Assembly (NCBI GenBank): GCA_019689515.1
Contig: JADGHI010000137.1
Location: 1 to 8,602 of the forward strand
DNA: 8,602 nt
Origin: Acetobacteraceae bacterium
GTDB lineage: Bacteria > Pseudomonadota > Alphaproteobacteria > Acetobacterales > Acetobacteraceae
Reading direction: 5' to 3'
In this document: one piece after another, positions 6,019 to 8,602 of the stretch
How the letters are laid out: the number at the start of each line of letters is the position of its first letter
Position numbering within the stretch: position 1 is the first letter of the stretch
Position numbers and translations under genes: made by a program
Notes under the pieces: generated by a model
The model's database searches: none
What the model saw: only the letters and a program-made list of their open reading frames with translations
What the model was told of the DNA's origin: nothing

Positions 6019-6911
6019 ACCGGCTGCTCGCGTGGCGTGGGTTCGAGCGGCGCGAGCGTGCGGCCGGACGCCGCCTCCTCGCCCGCGAGCAACCCGGCGA
6101 GCCGTCCGCGCAGCGTCGCGGCGTAGTAGGTGAACTCCAGCCGGCGCAGGCGCAGCGCGGCGAGAGCCATGCCGCCGAGCGGGCGCACCAGGAAGCGCAG
6201 CCACACCCCGGCCGAGGGCGCATGCCGGCGCAGCACCAGCCCGAAGCCGGCGCCGTAGAGCGCGGCGCGCTCCACCGCGACCGGCGTCAGCCGCTTGTCG
6301 GGATGGACGATGCGCTGTTCGAAGTCGTAACGCGCCGCGTGGCCCGCGCGGACCGCGCGCGCGACGAGGTCGTTGCCCTCGCCCGAGCCGAAGCGCGTGC
6401 CCGGGCCGAGCCGCTCGTCGAAGCCGCCGAGGGCGAGGGCGAGGTCGCGGCGCAGGAACAGGTTGAACTCGATGACGCTGGTCCAGAGCGTGTCGAGCGT
6501 GATCGGCCCGCTCTCCTCCCGCCAGCGGCCGGAGCCGAGGCCGCCTGTGGGCGATTCCGCCGGCCCGGTCAGCACCGCGAGCGCGGGATCGGCGCGGAAC
6601 GCGGCGTCTATCCGGTCGAGCACGCCGGGCGGGTAGAGGCAGTCGTCGTCGGGGAAGCCGACGATCTCCCCGCGCGCGGCCCGCAGGCCGAGGTTGCGGG
6701 CGTGGCAGGCATTGTTCCGCTCCGAGCGCAGCCGGAGCAGCGGAAGCCGGTCTGCGAAGCGCGCGATCACCGGAGCGAGGCGGTCGTCGTCGTTCTGGTC
6801 TACGACGATCGCCTCCGCGTCGGCGCGGCCCTGCGCGAGGAGGGAGTCGAGGAACTGCGCCAGTTCCTCCACCCGACCGCGCGTGGCGACGATCAGCGAG
6901 AATCTCACCAT
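6015..6911 (-). CDS. Glycosyltransferase family 2 (GT-A fold)
   Basis: The 298-residue product is a second GT2-type transferase. It has the donor-binding strand FSLIVATRGR (4-13), AEAIVVDQNDDD (32-43), NNACHARNLGLRAARG (66-81) and the metal-binding triad GFPDDDC (Asp 88-90). GGFDERLGPGTRFGSGEGND (162-181) follows, with Glu178/Asp181 at the acceptor site, then HPDKR (203-207). A C-terminal hydrophobic stretch at about 236-257 may contact the membrane. The start at 6911 is favoured over 7001: GGAGG at 6919-6923 lies 7 bases upstream on this strand, and the domain begins within four residues. The gene overlaps the upstream GT4 by 7 bases and the downstream GT2 by 4 (ATGA), so the set is tightly coupled. 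Its opening resembles that of the downstream GT2, but the acceptor motifs differ (SGEGND against YEDIDF), so they probably add different sugars or use different acceptors. Specificity is unknown. Confidence 0.87.
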   Translation of the reverse strand: MVRFSLIVATRGRVEELAQFLDSLLAQGRADAEAIVVDQNDDDRLAPVIARFADRLPLLRLRSERNNACHARNLGLRAARGEIVGFPDDDCLYPPGVLDRIDAAFRADPALAVLTGPAESPTGGLGSGRWREESGPITLDTLWTSVIEFNLFLRRDLALALGGFDERLGPGTRFGSGEGNDLVARAVRAGHAARYDFEQRIVHPDKRLTPVAVERAALYGAGFGLVLRRHAPSAGVWLRFLVRPLGGMALAALRLRRLEFTYYAATLRGRLAGLLAGEEAASGRTLAPLEPTPREQPV

Positions 6912-8038
6912 CGCCCGGCCTCCGCGAGGTGGTGCGCGACGAGCGTCTGCATCTCCTCCCGGAATCGCGCCTGGCTGAAGCGCTCGGCGTTGCGCCGGCA
7001 AGCCTCCGGCGTGATGGAGGGGGCGAGCGCGTCGAAGCGGGCGAGCGCCTCCACGAGCGAGTCGGCGGTCTGCTCGGCGAAGAGCAGGCCGGTGGGCTCG
7101 GGGTCCGGCGGGACGCGGAGGATGTCGCGCGCCCCGCCGCGGCCGAAGGCGATCACGGGCGTGCCGCAGGCCTGGGCCTCGACGAGGGCGATGCCGAAAT
7201 CCTCCTCGGCGGCGTGGATGCAGGCGCGGGCGGTCTGCATCAGCCGCGCGAGCTCCGCCTGGCCGACGCGACCGCGCAGCTCGATGTTCGGCGCGTCACC
7301 CGCGGCCGCGCGCACCGCCGCTTCGCCGGGGCCATCGCCGACGACGATCAGGTGGCGGTCCGGCATGCGGCGGAAGGCCTCGGCGATCAGCTCCACGCGC
7401 TTGTAGGGCACCATGCGCGAGGCGACGAGGAAATGGTCGCTCTTCTGGCGGTGCATCGTGAACGACTCGACGTCCACCGGCGGGTGGATCACCACGGAGT
7501 CGCGCCGCCAAGCCTTGCGGATTCGCTCGGCGATATAGGTGGAGTTCGCCACCAGCACATCCACGCCCGCGGCGCTCGCGCGGTCCCAGGCGCGCATCCG
7601 GTGCAGCAGCCAGCGCGTGAAGGCGCCGCGCAGGCCGCGCTCGAGCCCGGCCTGGCGCAGATACTGGTGCTGCAGGTCCCAGGCGTAGCGCATCGGCGAG
7701 TGGATGTAGGAGACGTGCAACTGCCCCGGCCCGGTCAGCACGCCCTTGGCGACCGCGTGCGAGGACGAGACCACCAGATCATAGCCCGAGAGGTCGAGCT
7801 GCTCGATGGCGAGCGGCATCAGGCCGAGATACCAGCGGAAATGCCTGCGCGCGAAGGGCAGGCGTTGGATGAAGGTGGTGCGCGGCACGCGGCCGCCGAG
7901 GAAGTGGCGCTCGGATTCCGGCAGGAAGTCGCAGACGGCGAAGAGATCGGCCTCCGGCCAGCAGTGGAGCAGTTGCTCCACCACGCGCTCGGACCCGGCA
8001 TAGGTGTCGAGCCATTCGTGGACGATCGCGACCTTCAT
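6905..8038 (-). CDS. Glycosyltransferase family 4 (GT-B fold)
   Basis: The 377-residue product is a retaining GT4 transferase of full usual length, likely transferring a sugar such as mannose to a lipid-linked glycan in the cytoplasm. The N-terminal Rossmann domain opens with KVAIVHEWLDTYAGSERVVE (2-21), which has the glycine/serine acceptor loop. LVVSSSHAVAKGV (88-100) and YIHSPMRYAWD (111-121) follow and are typical of the WbaZ-type mannosyltransferase branch. The C-terminal domain has FLVASRMVPYKRVE (203-216), with the donor-phosphate Arg208/Lys213 pair, then VVGDGPG (232-238). The EX7E motif lies in EEDFGIALVEAQACGTPVIA (278-297; Glu279 and Glu287). A purine-rich AGAGGGA (8050-8056) is 11 bases before the ATG. 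The ATG overlaps the upstream gene's stop (ATGA, 8035-8038), and the 3' end overlaps the next gene by 7 bases and contains its ribosome binding site. Sugar assignment is inference from general resemblance. Confidence 0.9.
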   Translation of the reverse strand: MKVAIVHEWLDTYAGSERVVEQLLHCWPEADLFAVCDFLPESERHFLGGRVPRTTFIQRLPFARRHFRWYLGLMPLAIEQLDLSGYDLVVSSSHAVAKGVLTGPGQLHVSYIHSPMRYAWDLQHQYLRQAGLERGLRGAFTRWLLHRMRAWDRASAAGVDVLVANSTYIAERIRKAWRRDSVVIHPPVDVESFTMHRQKSDHFLVASRMVPYKRVELIAEAFRRMPDRHLIVVGDGPGEAAVRAAAGDAPNIELRGRVGQAELARLMQTARACIHAAEEDFGIALVEAQACGTPVIAFGRGGARDILRVPPDPEPTGLLFAEQTADSLVEALARFDALAPSITPEACRRNAERFSQARFREEMQTLVAHHLAEAGRW

Positions 8039-8602
8039 CGCGGCGCCGGTCCCTCTGGTGCGAGGAGGCGCAGCAGCGTCTCGGCCGCGCGGCGCCAGGT
8101 GAAGGATTGCGCGCGGTCCCGGCCGCGCGCGCGCAGGGTTTCCGCGAGGCCCGGCTCGTCGAGCAGCCGGCGCAGCGCTTCCGCAAGACTCCCCGGCTCC
8201 GCCGCGTCAAACCACAGCGCGGCGTCGCCGCAGATCTCCGGCACCGCGCCGGAGCGGGCGGCGAGGACGGGGCAGCCGCACAGCATCGCCTCGACGGGCG
8301 GCAGGCCGAATCCCTCGTAGCGCGAGGGGAAGACGAGGCAGAGCGCGTTCTCGTAGAGCGCGCGCAGCTCGGCGTCGCCGACGCGGCCGAGCGCGACAGC
8401 GCCCTCCCCCTCGGCGCCGGCGGCCGGGCGGAACACGGCGGGATCGGCGGCACCCACCGCGGCGAGCGCCAGGCCGCGCGAGGCCAGCAGCGCCGCCGCG
8501 CCACGCAGCGCGTCGAGGTTCTTGTGCGCCGCGCGGCTGCCGACCGCGAGCGCATAGCGCCGCGGCATCAGGCGGTGGCGCGCGAGCACGGCGGGGTCGG
8601 CC
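8035..8602 (-). CDS. Glycosyltransferase family 4, 3' part only (5' end beyond the window)
   Basis: Only the C-terminal 188 residues or so are visible, and the frame stays open to the right edge with no stop. A GTG at 8589 could pose as a start, but the residues before it (ADPAV) continue the usual linker into the GT4 C-terminal domain, so the N-terminal acceptor domain must lie outside. The visible part has RRYALAVGSRAAHKNLDALR, the start of the donor-binding domain with Arg and Lys that contact the nucleotide-sugar phosphates. It then has YENALCLVFPSRYEGFGLPP and VEAMLCGCPVLAARSG, holding the EX7E pair (Glu codons at about 8316-8314 and 8292-8290), then VPEICGDAALWFD. These are strong GT4 features. 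It overlaps the next gene by 4 bases (ATGA), so it is the upstream member of the same operon. Donor and acceptor are not recognisable. Confidence 0.87.
   Translation of the reverse strand, partial: ADPAVLARHRLMPRRYALAVGSRAAHKNLDALRGAAALLASRGLALAAVGAADPAVFRPAAGAEGEGAVALGRVGDAELRALYENALCLVFPSRYEGFGLPPVEAMLCGCPVLAARSGAVPEICGDAALWFDAAEPGSLAEALRRLLDEPGLAETLRARGRDRAQSFTWRRAAETLLRLLAPEGPAPR

Noticed and set aside
6019..6204. Upstream start for the last GT2 (62 extra residues)
   Set aside because: The extra residues are low-complexity and lie entirely inside the preceding gene; the ATG in the ATGA overlap starts directly at the GT2 domain.
4544..6223. 559-codon minus-strand open frame across the MFS 3' end and the first GT2
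   Set aside because: It spans two convergent real genes in a wrong frame and has low-complexity composition.
5287..8320. Three long plus-strand open frames (279, 509 and 463 codons) opposite the glycosyltransferases
   Set aside because: Antisense open frames are expected from the codon bias of these genes. The translations are Arg/Ala/Gly/Glu-rich with no domain, and the minus strand gives complete GT2 and GT4 motifs.

Overview
The window is very GC-rich DNA. Its codons mostly end in G or C, and both strands carry long spurious open frames, as such DNA usually does. Gene content and codon style suggest an alphaproteobacterium, perhaps Rhodospirillales/Acetobacteraceae (Roseomonas-like), but there is no rRNA or other marker to prove it. 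Bases 1-17 closely resemble the Nextera/Tn5 mosaic-end adapter, so the left edge is probably an assembly (contig) end carrying untrimmed adapter rather than native sequence.

Layout. (1) 18-3055, plus strand: the tail of a TRAP (tripartite ATP-independent periplasmic) transporter operon. A strong GC-rich hairpin (25-58) precedes the small permease (DctQ-like, 92-763), the large permease (DctM-like, 782-2197) and a diverged 2-keto-4-pentenoate hydratase-like protein (2228-3055). The substrate-binding protein (DctP-like) is not in the window and probably lies to the left. (2) 3056-3292: a 237-bp leader with two small inverted repeats and a good ribosome binding site. (3) 3293-5065, plus strand: an MFS transporter of the metabolite:H+ symporter type with an unusual extra-membrane insert of about 125 residues. 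(4) 5066-5127: a short convergent junction with a GC palindrome. (5) 5128-8602, minus strand: four consecutive overlapping glycosyltransferase genes, read right to left as GT4 (5' end cut by the window edge), GT4, GT2, GT2. This is the distal end of a surface or exopolysaccharide assembly operon.

How the genes work together. The left operon probably imports a small organic acid across the inner membrane using a cation gradient. The hydratase-like protein may once have handled a related keto acid, but its usual metal-binding glutamates are replaced, so its role is open. The MFS symporter is a second, independently transcribed carrier for a carboxylate-like solute. The glycosyltransferases would act one after another at the cytoplasmic face to build a polysaccharide repeat unit.

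I found no CRISPR array, tRNA, rRNA, insertion sequence, phage gene or defence system, and no convincing new multi-gene system. The observations most worth a second look are the hydratase-like protein without its catalytic metal ligands, the periplasmic insert of the MFS carrier, and the adapter remnant at the left edge.
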